The position numbers and the translations under genes are program-made. Under the pieces are notes generated by a model. It ran no database searches. It was given only the letters and a program-made list of their open reading frames with translations, and had not been told where the DNA came from. Shown one piece after another: positions 52,942-60,991 of a stretch of DNA of 64,000 bases. The first letter of the stretch is position 1. Each line of letters begins with the position of its first letter. This DNA is from DATJGR01 sp041739525 (GTDB taxonomy: Bacteria; Pseudomonadota; Gammaproteobacteria; Pseudomonadales; Azotimanducaceae): assembly GCA_041739525.1 (NCBI GenBank), contig JBGSNQ010000071.1:28233-92232 (forward strand), in the 5' to 3' direction.

Positions 52942-53568
52942 ATGAACAAACGCGTGCGGCTGTGGACGGTAACCGCCGTTGTCTACGTACTCTTCACGTG
53001 GTGGTACACGAATCTGTCCGGGCCGCTCACGCGGGCGGAGGTGGATCACTACGTGACGTTGCTCGAACAGCAAGGCGGCACGCCAGAGCGCATCGCACAG
53101 ATACGTCGCTTTCTGGAAGCAGACACAGGGCGGCAGTTCATTATGGTGAACCTGATCGACATGGCGGATGCACCGCCGCAGGTTCCGGGCGCATCGCCCG
53201 ATGCCACCGCAGAAGATCTGCTCGACGTGTACATGGAGCACATGTATCGCGAGCTCTTCGAGCGCGCGTGTCATCCCGTGTTCGTCGGCGACTCAGTATT
53301 CGAACCGCTCGATGTGATCGGTGTGGAAAAAGCAGAGCCTTGGCCGCGTACGGCGTTGATGCGCTATCGAAGCCGGCGCGACATGATCGACATCGCAACG
53401 AACCCGGCTTTCCGCGAGCGCCATGCGTTCAAGATTGCGGCGTTCGACAGGACGATCGCATATCCGGTCGAAACGGTTCTGTATTTGAGCGATGCGCGAT
53501 TACTGGGCTTCGTGCTGCTGCTCGCGACGGTGGCAACAGCGGACCTCATCATGTTCAGCCGGCGCTGA
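52942..53568 (+). CDS. Membrane-anchored protein of unknown function
   Basis: 208 aa. One N-terminal helix (LWTVTAVVYVLFTWWYTNL) and a C-terminal helix (LLGFVLLLATVATADLIMF). The central soluble part has FIMVNLIDMA...LMRYRSRRDMIDIATNPAFRERHAFKIAAF, which resembles a dimeric ferredoxin-like fold (DUF1330/NIPSNAP-type) by eye, unconfirmed. ATG 52942 is chosen because GGCGGGAG ends 9 nt upstream; ATG 52933 is less well spaced. Divergent from the toxin-antitoxin pair. Confidence 0.6.
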   Translation: MNKRVRLWTVTAVVYVLFTWWYTNLSGPLTRAEVDHYVTLLEQQGGTPERIAQIRRFLEADTGRQFIMVNLIDMADAPPQVPGASPDATAEDLLDVYMEHMYRELFERACHPVFVGDSVFEPLDVIGVEKAEPWPRTALMRYRSRRDMIDIATNPAFRERHAFKIAAFDRTIAYPVETVLYLSDARLLGFVLLLATVATADLIMFSRR

Positions 53569-53585
53569 CGGCATGCTTAAACCGC

Positions 53586-55286
53586 CTAGCTGCGCTCCGT
53601 CGCCTCGCCCACAGTAACGTGTTTGGGCTCATGCTCCCCAGAGAGTCGCTCGAACACGATCCCTGTGTACCCTTCGTTCGCCACGTCCGTAATCGTCTGC
53701 CGGAACTTTGGCGAGCCGCCGTTGTAAACAAAATACCGAATCCGTCCCTGCTCGTGCCCCTCAACGTTCGAGTTGTACCCTGTAAACCAACCCTTCGCCT
53801 TGCGCATCAGCACCGTCTGATACATCTGCGCAACGTGGTCGCTCCACTGCTGCTCCGCTTCGTGCGTCGCTTCCATGCGCGTGTAGCCGCGTTCGCGCAC
53901 GTAGTTCAGCAGGTTCGTCGTCCACTCCACACCCACTTCGATGCCGCGCGGATAGTTCGTCGACGCGGATCCACTCTGCGGCCCCGCAACCGTCAGCAGA
54001 TTCGGAAACCCATGAATCTGCATACCTAGATACGTGATCGGCCCATCACGCCATTTGTCCCGCAGCTTCTCGCCGTTCACACCTTCGAAATCGATTCTGT
54101 CGTAAGCGCCGGTGATCGCGTCGAACCCGGTTGCGTACACGATGAGATCGAATTCGTACTCACGTTCACTCGTGCGAATGCCTGTCGGAGTCACGCACTC
54201 GATCGGCGTCTCGGCGATGTCCACGAGATGCACGTGCGGCTTGTTGTACGCCTCGTAGTACTTTGTCTCGAGTGGAACGCGCTGCACGCCGAAGCCGTGG
54301 TCCTTCGGAATCAGCTTCTCTGCGACAACGGGATCCTTCACGCGCTGCCGAATGCGGTTCGCGATGTACTCGGAGAACGCCGCGTTCGCCTTCTCGTCCG
54401 TGAAGATCTCGCGGAAATTGCTGAGCCAGATGCCGAAGCCGGGTTCGCCGTACAGCTTGTCCCACAGCTTCACGCGTTCTTCGCGCGACACTTCCCAGAA
54501 GCCGCGGCGATCGGGCTCGTGTTCGAAACCGCCGGGCGTGCGCAGGCACGTGGCGAAGATCTCGTCGTAGCGTGCGCGGATGGCGGCCATCTCTTCGTCG
54601 GAGATCGGGCCGTTGTTGAGCGGCGCGCACCAGTTCGGGCGGCGTTGGAAAACCGTTAGATCGCCCACCATGTCGGAGAGAGCGGCGATCACCTGCACGC
54701 CCGTGGCGCCGGTGCCGACAACGGCCACGCGCTTGCCTTTGAGTTCCACTGGTTCCTGTGGCCAGTAATAGGTGTGGAACGACGGGCCTTCGAAGGTTTC
54801 CATGCCCGGAATGCGTGGCGGCGTCGGTGTGGAGAGCAAACCCAGCGCGGTGACGATGAAGCGCGTGGTGAGTTCACGACCGTTCTGCAAGCTAACGCGC
54901 CACAGGTTGTTCGCTTCGTCGAACTTCGCGTGGCTGACAACACAGTTGAACTGCATGTGTTTCTTCAGATCGAACTTGTCGGCCACGTAGTTGAGATAGC
55001 GCAGGTTCTCGGGTTGACCGGAGAAGCGTTCCTTCCAGTGCCATTCGTTCAAGAGTTCCTTCGAGAACGAAAAGCCGTACGTGTAGCTTTCGGAATCGAA
55101 ACGGCAGCCCGGATAACGATTGTGATACCACGTGCCGCCCAGGCCGGCTGCTGCTTCGAGCACGGTCACGTTTACGCCCAGCTGCAGCAGCCGATACAGC
55201 TGATAGATGCCGGCCACGCCGGCGCCGAAGACGATCACTTCGTATTGCGGATCAGTAACCACGCCTCGGTTCGCTTGTTGGTTCAT
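53586..55286 (-). CDS. Flavin monooxygenase, Baeyer-Villiger type
   Basis: 566 aa FAD/NADPH monooxygenase. FAD loop GAGVAG (21-26), GTWYHNRYPG, then the BVMO fingerprint F-x-G-x-x-x-H-x-x-x-W-P at 165-176 (FEGPSFHTYYWP), NADPH loop GTGATG (191-196) and the later ATGFDAITG motif. It inserts oxygen next to a carbonyl group to give an ester or lactone; substrate unknown. ATG 55286 has GGAG 9 nt before it, and 13 bp upstream is the patatin stop. Steroid-like or cyclic-ketone substrates are plausible. Confidence 0.93.
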   Translation of the reverse strand: MNQQANRGVVTDPQYEVIVFGAGVAGIYQLYRLLQLGVNVTVLEAAAGLGGTWYHNRYPGCRFDSESYTYGFSFSKELLNEWHWKERFSGQPENLRYLNYVADKFDLKKHMQFNCVVSHAKFDEANNLWRVSLQNGRELTTRFIVTALGLLSTPTPPRIPGMETFEGPSFHTYYWPQEPVELKGKRVAVVGTGATGVQVIAALSDMVGDLTVFQRRPNWCAPLNNGPISDEEMAAIRARYDEIFATCLRTPGGFEHEPDRRGFWEVSREERVKLWDKLYGEPGFGIWLSNFREIFTDEKANAAFSEYIANRIRQRVKDPVVAEKLIPKDHGFGVQRVPLETKYYEAYNKPHVHLVDIAETPIECVTPTGIRTSEREYEFDLIVYATGFDAITGAYDRIDFEGVNGEKLRDKWRDGPITYLGMQIHGFPNLLTVAGPQSGSASTNYPRGIEVGVEWTTNLLNYVRERGYTRMEATHEAEQQWSDHVAQMYQTVLMRKAKGWFTGYNSNVEGHEQGRIRYFVYNGGSPKFRQTITDVANEGYTGIVFERLSGEHEPKHVTVGEATERS

Positions 55287-55299
55287 CTCGTGTTTCTCC

Positions 55300-56163
55300 T
55301 TATGACCACACGGCACGAATGCGCACGGCTTCCGCGCGGCCCTGTTTGAAGCCGGCTTCCATCGCCGGAAGTTGTCGCGACGCATCCATCAGGTTCATGC
55401 CGAACGCCTCGAGCGACGCAGAGTCCGGCGCGATGAACTCCACGTGCGATCCACCGCGGCGCAGATGTTTGAGTTCAGGATCGATGCGCGCCGCCATGAA
55501 GCTCGCGGCGCCGGCTGGAATGACTGCAACTGCGATGACGCGCTCGTACCCCTCGGCGAGATCGAAGTTCGTGGCGGAGCGCATGCCGCCGTCCACGTAG
55601 CGGCGGCCATTGATGGTTATCGGCGGGAAGAGGCCGGGCACGGAGCAACTCGACGCGACGCCGCGCGCGAGATTGGTCTTCGTATTGTGATCGTGCACCA
55701 CGAAGCGGCCGTCGAGTGCGTCCACCGCGGTGCACGAGTACTTCGCGGGCCACGGTGTGTCTGCGACGGAGGCGAAAAAGCCGATGCACGCCTCTTCGGG
55801 CACTGTTTGCGCGCCAAGCGCGAACGCGCCGATCTCGGCGCGCAGCTTCAGCGCCTCCGCTTCGTCCTTCGGCACGCGCATCATGAATTCCATCAGCTTC
55901 GTGAGGTCGGGCACCGGCAGTGCGCTCGCGCCCGACGGATTCTCAGTGCGTGCCCGCGCGCCTTCGGACAGACGCGTACGCATCTCGGCGGGCGCGCGGC
56001 CCGACGCCAACTCCGCGCCCACGAACGATCCTGCGGACGTGCCGACAATCTTGTCTGCATTGCGAAGATCGATGCCTTCGTCGGCGAGACCCGCGGCAAG
56101 CCCGGTTTCCCACGCGATGCCCACGCTGCCGCCGCCGCCCAACACCAGTGCTCGCTTCGACAT
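55300..56163 (-). CDS. Patatin-like phospholipase
   Basis: 287 aa. Oxyanion GGGGSVG near 9-15, nucleophile Ser43 in GTSAGS, catalytic Asp191 in VDGG. SVPGLFPPI precedes the Asp block. No signal peptide. Acyl hydrolase acting on lipids; its operon mate, the BVMO, produces esters, so hydrolysis of the BVMO product is an attractive inference. Confidence 0.88.
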   Translation of the reverse strand: MSKRALVLGGGGSVGIAWETGLAAGLADEGIDLRNADKIVGTSAGSFVGAELASGRAPAEMRTRLSEGARARTENPSGASALPVPDLTKLMEFMMRVPKDEAEALKLRAEIGAFALGAQTVPEEACIGFFASVADTPWPAKYSCTAVDALDGRFVVHDHNTKTNLARGVASSCSVPGLFPPITINGRRYVDGGMRSATNFDLAEGYERVIAVAVIPAGAASFMAARIDPELKHLRRGGSHVEFIAPDSASLEAFGMNLMDASRQLPAMEAGFKQGRAEAVRIRAVWS

Positions 56164-56484
56164 GGCTTCTCTCGCTTCGTCTGATTAGGTCGGATGTTAC
56201 GCCGCCCGGGCACCGAAAAGAGCAGGGGTTTCCGTCGTTGCCGAGGAGGGCCATCGTCTTGGCAGGCTGGTATCCGGCCGGCTTAAGTGAGTCCGCAAAA
56301 CTGCTGAAGGCTCTGCACTTGACCTGCCGGCCGAAACGCAGCTGCCGAGCGCGAATGGCAAGGAGACCGTGGCGACGGTGTAGAGGCGACGTGTCCTATG
56401 GACCCGACGCAATGTCGCATGACTTACGTGGTTTGCGGGCGTTTGCAGTGCGTCGTCCGCCGTACTCAGGTCCACATTCGTTGG

Positions 56485-56721
56485 ATGCCAACCGTACTTC
56501 GCATCGGTCCGTACCGCTTCTTCTTCTACTCGAGCGACGGCAATGAGCCGCAGCACATTCATGTCGAGCGAGACGCATCGCTGGCGAAGTTCTGGTTGGA
56601 TCCCGTTAGGCTCGAGTACAGCATTGGGCTATCGGCGCCCGAGATCCGACGCTTTGGGCGTATTATCGTCGGTCAGCGGCAGGTCCTCCTGAGGCACTGG
56701 GATGAGTACTTCGGTCGATAG
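56485..56721 (+). CDS. DUF4160-family protein
   Basis: 78 aa: PTVLRIGPYRFFFYSSDGNEPQHIHVERD and a C-terminal EIRRFGRIIVGQRQVLLRHWDEYF are the DUF4160 hallmarks. It overlaps the DUF2442 gene by 20 bp, and the pair is a candidate toxin-antitoxin-like module. ATG 56485 is chosen over 56398; the first 29 residues of the longer version look non-homologous. Confidence 0.8.
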   Translation: MPTVLRIGPYRFFFYSSDGNEPQHIHVERDASLAKFWLDPVRLEYSIGLSAPEIRRFGRIIVGQRQVLLRHWDEYFGR

Positions 56722-57004
56722 CCATCATCATCCGACTGCGGTCCGAGTTGAGATCCGCGAAAGCGAGCTGGTGGTCGAACTCAACGACGCACGCACGCTC
56801 ATCGTGCCGCTGGCATGGTATCCGCGACTCGAGCATGCGACGCATGAAGAGCGCGCGGGGTGGGTACTCATCGGCGAAGGTCGCGGGATCCATTGGGATG
56901 CGATCGACGAGGATGTCAGCATCGACGCGCTGATCGCTGGCCGAGCCTCGCGCGAATCTCTGGCGTCCCTCCAGCGCTGGCTCGCGGCACGACGCGCTCG
57001 TTAG
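56702..57004 (+). CDS. DUF2442-family protein
   Basis: 100 aa. ARTLIVPLAWYPRLEHATHEER and GEGRGIHWDAIDEDVSIDALIAG are the DUF2442 signature; members pair with DUF4160 and are thought to be antitoxin or regulatory partners. Starts 20 bp inside the preceding gene; its end meets the convergent HNH gene with a 4-bp overlap. Confidence 0.85.
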   Translation: MSTSVDSHHHPTAVRVEIRESELVVELNDARTLIVPLAWYPRLEHATHEERAGWVLIGEGRGIHWDAIDEDVSIDALIAGRASRESLASLQRWLAARRAR

Positions 57005-58089
57005 GTTCGAGCGTCATACGGTGGTTCCGGCTCTGCCACGGCCAGCAAAGGCGAGAAGACGTGGCGCCAGCTTCCATCAAGCGGATAGATCTCGTCCGCC
57101 CGAAGCCAGACATGTGCACCGGATGTTTCGCCTTGCTCGTATGCCCAACGCGCGATGAACTCCGAGCGTCGAAGATCGTGGATCAGTCCTGCACCGGATA
57201 GCGCGCAGCCGAGTTCGTCGCCGCGCTGGAGGTTCTGCTCGCGCCAGTGAACGAGATGGTCGTAGTGCGCAAGGTAGTCTCTCTTGGATGCGTTGCAGCC
57301 GGTGTGCGCGAACACGAAGTTGTGACCGAGGTCCAGCGGATAGCGCGTCCATGCTACGAAGTGATCTGCGGCGCCCTCGTCGCGTACTTCACGTTCGCAA
57401 TAGAAGCAGCGCGCGCTCTGATATTCGCGCAGCACGCGGCGATGGCCCTCCAGGTTCTGGCGTTCCGTGCCGAAGAGAAACGCTTGAAGGTCGTTAGACG
57501 CGCCCAACAAATCACGATTGGCGTCTATGCGCCGAATCTGGTCTACCCAATGTCCGCGAATCAGATGAGTGATCAACCCGTGGAACGACCGCAATGTGTC
57601 GGCCACGCCGGAGCGCAGCACAATGGAATCGTTGGCAAAGTCGGCTTTTCGATAGAGAAACTCGTCTGCTTCACGACCGACGCTCTGCAGCTTCCAAAGC
57701 GGCATCTGCTTCACTGTCGTTGCGACCTTGCGAACAAGCCGCGTCCACAGCGCCGCGTTGTCCCGACATGCCGCGAGGCTCCCATTCGACGCGAAGCGCG
57801 CCTCCACGATGGCACTCACAATGGCCGCTTGCTGGCCGGTGTTCTGGCGCAGAATTCCGGCGTTCGCTCCGTCAGCGAAAGGGGCGGTTTGCCGCCAATA
57901 GTAGAGGATCACCTTTTGCGCGATCTCGCGGAGCGGCAGGCGCAAGGTGCCGTCGTGTGCGGAAGCCTGTTCGACGCTGAGGTCTGCCAGCGCCTGAAGG
58001 AGCGCGAGCTTATATGTCGCCGCGAATCCACCTTCCTCCAGGATTCGTTGTATGCGGCGCAGGATGTCGAGTTGAGAAGTCGCCGTCAT
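57001..58089 (-). CDS. HNH-endonuclease-domain protein
   Basis: 362 aa. N-terminal ~215 residues are helical and not recognised. The C-terminal HNH box has zinc pair Cys228/Cys231 (CFYCE), Asp242-His243 (ADHFVAWTRYP), Asn257 and Cys265-Asn266/Lys269 (HTGCNASKR). A nuclease of restriction or mobile-element type is inferred; no partner methylase is adjacent. The location beside a decayed agmatinase and the DUF4160/DUF2442 pair suggests acquisition. Confidence 0.8.
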   Translation of the reverse strand: MTATSQLDILRRIQRILEEGGFAATYKLALLQALADLSVEQASAHDGTLRLPLREIAQKVILYYWRQTAPFADGANAGILRQNTGQQAAIVSAIVEARFASNGSLAACRDNAALWTRLVRKVATTVKQMPLWKLQSVGREADEFLYRKADFANDSIVLRSGVADTLRSFHGLITHLIRGHWVDQIRRIDANRDLLGASNDLQAFLFGTERQNLEGHRRVLREYQSARCFYCEREVRDEGAADHFVAWTRYPLDLGHNFVFAHTGCNASKRDYLAHYDHLVHWREQNLQRGDELGCALSGAGLIHDLRRSEFIARWAYEQGETSGAHVWLRADEIYPLDGSWRHVFSPLLAVAEPEPPYDART

Positions 58090-58274
58090 GTTTCGCGCCG
58101 AAGTGGCTGGGGCGCGCGATCGGCGGCGCCCGCGCGACCACAGTTCAAGTTGGTCGAATGCGGATGGTGCGTGCCCGTCGGCGCGGAATCAAACGTTGGA
58201 GCCGAAAGGCGCGCTGCATTCGCACGTTCGAACCTGCGGCGCTATCGTGGCGCGGCCGTCCTGAGCAAATCCGG

Positions 58275-58477
58275 ATGACCGATCGGTTCAATCAGTAAAT
58301 GTCCGGCAACGACATGCCGCGTTTTACCGGCATCGCGACCATGTTCCGGCTAGCGTGCGGATCTTTCGCCGTGCGATCGAAGAAGGCGTGGTGGACACCA
58401 GCGGCAACACGGCGTTGCTTGCGGCAAACTTCGTGTTCGAAATGATGTGCAGCTTGCCGGGCTGCAAACGGCGCTAA
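58275..58477 (+). pseudogene. speB: Agmatinase/guanidinobutyrase-family remnant
   Basis: The first seven codons (ATG 58275, MTDRFNQ) and the in-frame continuation after a TAA (58296-58298), MSGNDMPRFTGIATMFRL, match the N-terminus of the arginase/agmatinase family. A second reading frame gives RIFRRAIEEGVVD and TSGNTALLAANFVFEMMCSLPG, which match an internal piece and the C-terminus. So about 200 bp carries both ends with an early stop, at least one frameshift and a deletion of some 250 codons, including the manganese site. It cannot be functional. Confidence 0.75.
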
Positions 58478-58492
58478 GGCCGCCGGCTTTGC

Positions 58493-59119
58493 CTACTTGC
58501 CGATCAGGCCTTCTTCCTGCAGCGCCTTCGCAACGTCGGTGGCGAGTTTGCGGATCACCTTGTCGACGTCACGCGGGTTGGTGGTGCGGCTCTGCGAACC
58601 CCACACGAGTTTGTTCTGCCTGAACGAATAGATCAGCGTTTCGATCGTGACGATGGTGTTCGTGCGAATGTCGACGCCGGTCGCCTGCATCCCCCACGGC
58701 GATCCCCAGCCGTGGCCGTAGTAGCCCCCCCAGTACGAACCGTACGGGCCGCCGGGGTAAGAGGTCGGAGTAGAGACCACCTCTTTGCTGACGTCGATGG
58801 GCCGCATCACTACTACGCCTGCCATGCCGGCTTTTTCGAGCGCCTTCCTGGCCTCCTCTTCGCTCTTCGGCCGTGCGTCCGGAAATATCTGATACATCGG
58901 CACGCCCTGCGCGCCGTGCGCGGTAATCTCGCGTGCGAGTGCGTCTTCCGCGGCGCGCCGTCCGGCTTCGTTGCGCATCATCACCACCGCGGCAACTCTC
59001 GCACCCGAGAGCTCGAATGGTTGGGCATCGGGCGCCTTCCAGGTGGATTCGAAAGCCGATGTGCAGCCGCCGAGCGCAAGTATCGCGACGGCAAGAACGA
59101 TCAATCGATTCGGGATCAT
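58493..59119 (-). CDS. Lipoprotein, DUF4136-like
   Basis: 208 aa. Lipobox LGGC with Cys19. The mature part has an Arg/Glu-rich SGARVAAVVMMRNEAGRRAAED and a flexible Gly/Tyr/Trp-rich stretch (PYGSYWGGYYGHGWGSPWG) near 122-145, then a DIRTNTIVTIETLIYSFRQNKLVWGSQS domain. Function unknown; outer-membrane anchored. Codons are typical for the window. Confidence 0.75.
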   Translation of the reverse strand: MIPNRLIVLAVAILALGGCTSAFESTWKAPDAQPFELSGARVAAVVMMRNEAGRRAAEDALAREITAHGAQGVPMYQIFPDARPKSEEEARKALEKAGMAGVVVMRPIDVSKEVVSTPTSYPGGPYGSYWGGYYGHGWGSPWGMQATGVDIRTNTIVTIETLIYSFRQNKLVWGSQSRTTNPRDVDKVIRKLATDVAKALQEEGLIGK

Positions 59120-59143
59120 TTGCTTAGGTCCTCGGTTTCGTCA

Positions 59144-59509
59144 TTAGGTGCGCGCGAATGCGCAGAGCTTGTTGCCGTCGGGATCGCGCAGGTAAGCAAG
59201 GTACATACCGTCGCTGCGCGGGCCTGGCGGGTCTTCGCAAGTAGTGCCGCCGTTCGCGATGCCCGCCGCATGCCACGCGTTGGCGTGCTCGGGCGATTGT
59301 GCGGTAAAGCCGATAGTACCGCCGTTGGCCGCCGATGCCGGCTTACCGTTGATCGGCTTGGTGATTGCGAACACGCCGCCCGGGCTCATGTAGAAGTAGC
59401 GTTCCTTGTTGGCCACGCCGGGGCCGATGCCGATTGCGCCGAATACGGCGTCGTAGAACTTCTTCGACTTGTCGAGATTGTTGACACCTACCATCACGTG
59501 GCTGAACAC
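59144..59509 (-). CDS. VOC-family (glyoxalase-like) protein
   Basis: 121 aa, two beta-alpha-beta-beta-beta units. MFSHVMVGVNNLDKSKKFYDAVFGAIG is the classic first unit, RDPDGNKLCAF the last. Metal ligands would be His4 and Glu/His residues in the second half; the final Glu is Cys116 here, so metal binding is uncertain. Function unknown. Confidence 0.85.
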   Translation of the reverse strand: MFSHVMVGVNNLDKSKKFYDAVFGAIGIGPGVANKERYFYMSPGGVFAITKPINGKPASAANGGTIGFTAQSPEHANAWHAAGIANGGTTCEDPPGPRSDGMYLAYLRDPDGNKLCAFART

Positions 59510-59594
59510 GACGAACTCCTTGGGTGGACTCGCGAAAGGTGCTGATTATGCCCGACCCGCAACGATTCCACAGGAGCGCCACACTCTTCAGGCG

Positions 59595-60866
59595 TCACAC
59601 GCGCTCCAGCGCCTGAGCAAAGTCGGCGACGAGGTCGTTCGCGCTTTCGATGCCGATCGACACGCGCACCAGATTGTCGGTGATACGGAGCTGTTCGCGG
59701 CGCGCCGCCGGCACGCTCAAGTGCGTCATCGACGCAGGATGCGACGCGAGGCTCTCGGTGCCGCCCAGACTCACGGCCAGCTTTACCAGCTGCAGATTGT
59801 CGAGCATTCGAAACGCTTCGGCCTCGCCGCCCTTCACCAGCACCGAAAACGTGGAACCAGCGCCGGAGCAGTGCTCGGCATAGATGCGCCCCTGTTCGCT
59901 CGTTGGTCCCAGAAAGCCGAGATAGCCCACGCGTTCGATCTTCGGGTGCGAGCGCAGAAACTCGCATACGATGCGCGCGTTCTGTTCGGCGCGCTCCATC
60001 CGCAGTGCCACGGTTTCGAGAGAGCGCAGCAGCATCCACGAGGTATGCGGATCGCTGATCGTGCCGATGGTGTTGCGCAGCGCCAGTATCGGAAGCAGTG
60101 CCACTTTGCTGCCGACCACGCCGCCGGCAACCAGGTCGCTATGCCCCCCGACATACTTGGTGAGCGAGTACAGCGACACGTCGGCGCCGTTCTTGATTGG
60201 CTGCTGGAACACCGGTCCCAGAAACGTGTTGTCCACCATGATCAGCGGTTTGTTTGCGGGATCGCCCGCATACAGTTCGTCGCGCAAGCGCACGATGCCG
60301 GCGATGTCGACGAGTTCGTTCGTCGGGTTCGCCGGACTTTCGAGGTAGATCACCGCGATGCGGCGTTTTGCGCGTGACGTTTCGATCAGCGCGCGAACGT
60401 CCGCAAGCGGCGCACCCGCGGCGAAGTTCGCGAACTCGACGCCGAGGCGGCCGAACACCGCGTCGATCAATTTTTCGGTGGCCGCATACAACGGGCCGGA
60501 GTGAAGGATCATCTCGCCGGTGCGCACGTGCGCGAGCAGCGCGGTGCTGATCGCCGACATGCCGGTGGAGAACACGGCAGCTTCCTCGGCGCCTTCCCAC
60601 AATGCGAGTCGATCCTCGAGGATCTCCTGGTCGGGTCCGTTGAAGCGGCCGTAGATCAGCCCTTCGGGGCCGCCGGAACGTTTGCCGGTGATGCCCTCGA
60701 AGAAGCGTTTGCCGTCTGCGCAGCTGTCGAATACGAACGTCGAAGTCAGGAAAATCGGCGGTTTCAGCGAGCCTTGCGAGAGCCTGGGATCGTAGCCGTA
60801 ACCCATCATCAGCGACTGCGGCGAAAGCGGATGTAGCCCAAGCTTCGTCGTGCGCGGATCTCTCAT
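59595..60866 (-). CDS. PLP-dependent Cys/Met metabolism enzyme (cystathionine gamma-synthase/methionine gamma-lyase family)
   Basis: 423 aa. PLP Lys237 in SLYSLTKYVGGHSD, Tyr72/Arg74 of the neighbour-subunit loop (YGRFNGP), Asp212 in VDNTF and the SG...LYAATEKL loop near 124-132. Members make or break cystathionine or release methanethiol from methionine; which one is not visible. There is an extended N-terminus (LHPLSPQSLMMGYGYDPRLSQ). No other methionine genes are adjacent. Confidence 0.88.
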   Translation of the reverse strand: MRDPRTTKLGLHPLSPQSLMMGYGYDPRLSQGSLKPPIFLTSTFVFDSCADGKRFFEGITGKRSGGPEGLIYGRFNGPDQEILEDRLALWEGAEEAAVFSTGMSAISTALLAHVRTGEMILHSGPLYAATEKLIDAVFGRLGVEFANFAAGAPLADVRALIETSRAKRRIAVIYLESPANPTNELVDIAGIVRLRDELYAGDPANKPLIMVDNTFLGPVFQQPIKNGADVSLYSLTKYVGGHSDLVAGGVVGSKVALLPILALRNTIGTISDPHTSWMLLRSLETVALRMERAEQNARIVCEFLRSHPKIERVGYLGFLGPTSEQGRIYAEHCSGAGSTFSVLVKGGEAEAFRMLDNLQLVKLAVSLGGTESLASHPASMTHLSVPAARREQLRITDNLVRVSIGIESANDLVADFAQALERV

Positions 60867-60991
60867 CGGAATCTCCGGATGTGAGGACGCTTTCAGTGTA
60901 CGGCTTCGTCACTTGAATGAGCCAAGCGTGGCGGGCGATCATCCGTCACCGGAAATTTTAAAACCCATCCCAATTTGTAACGGATTCCACT

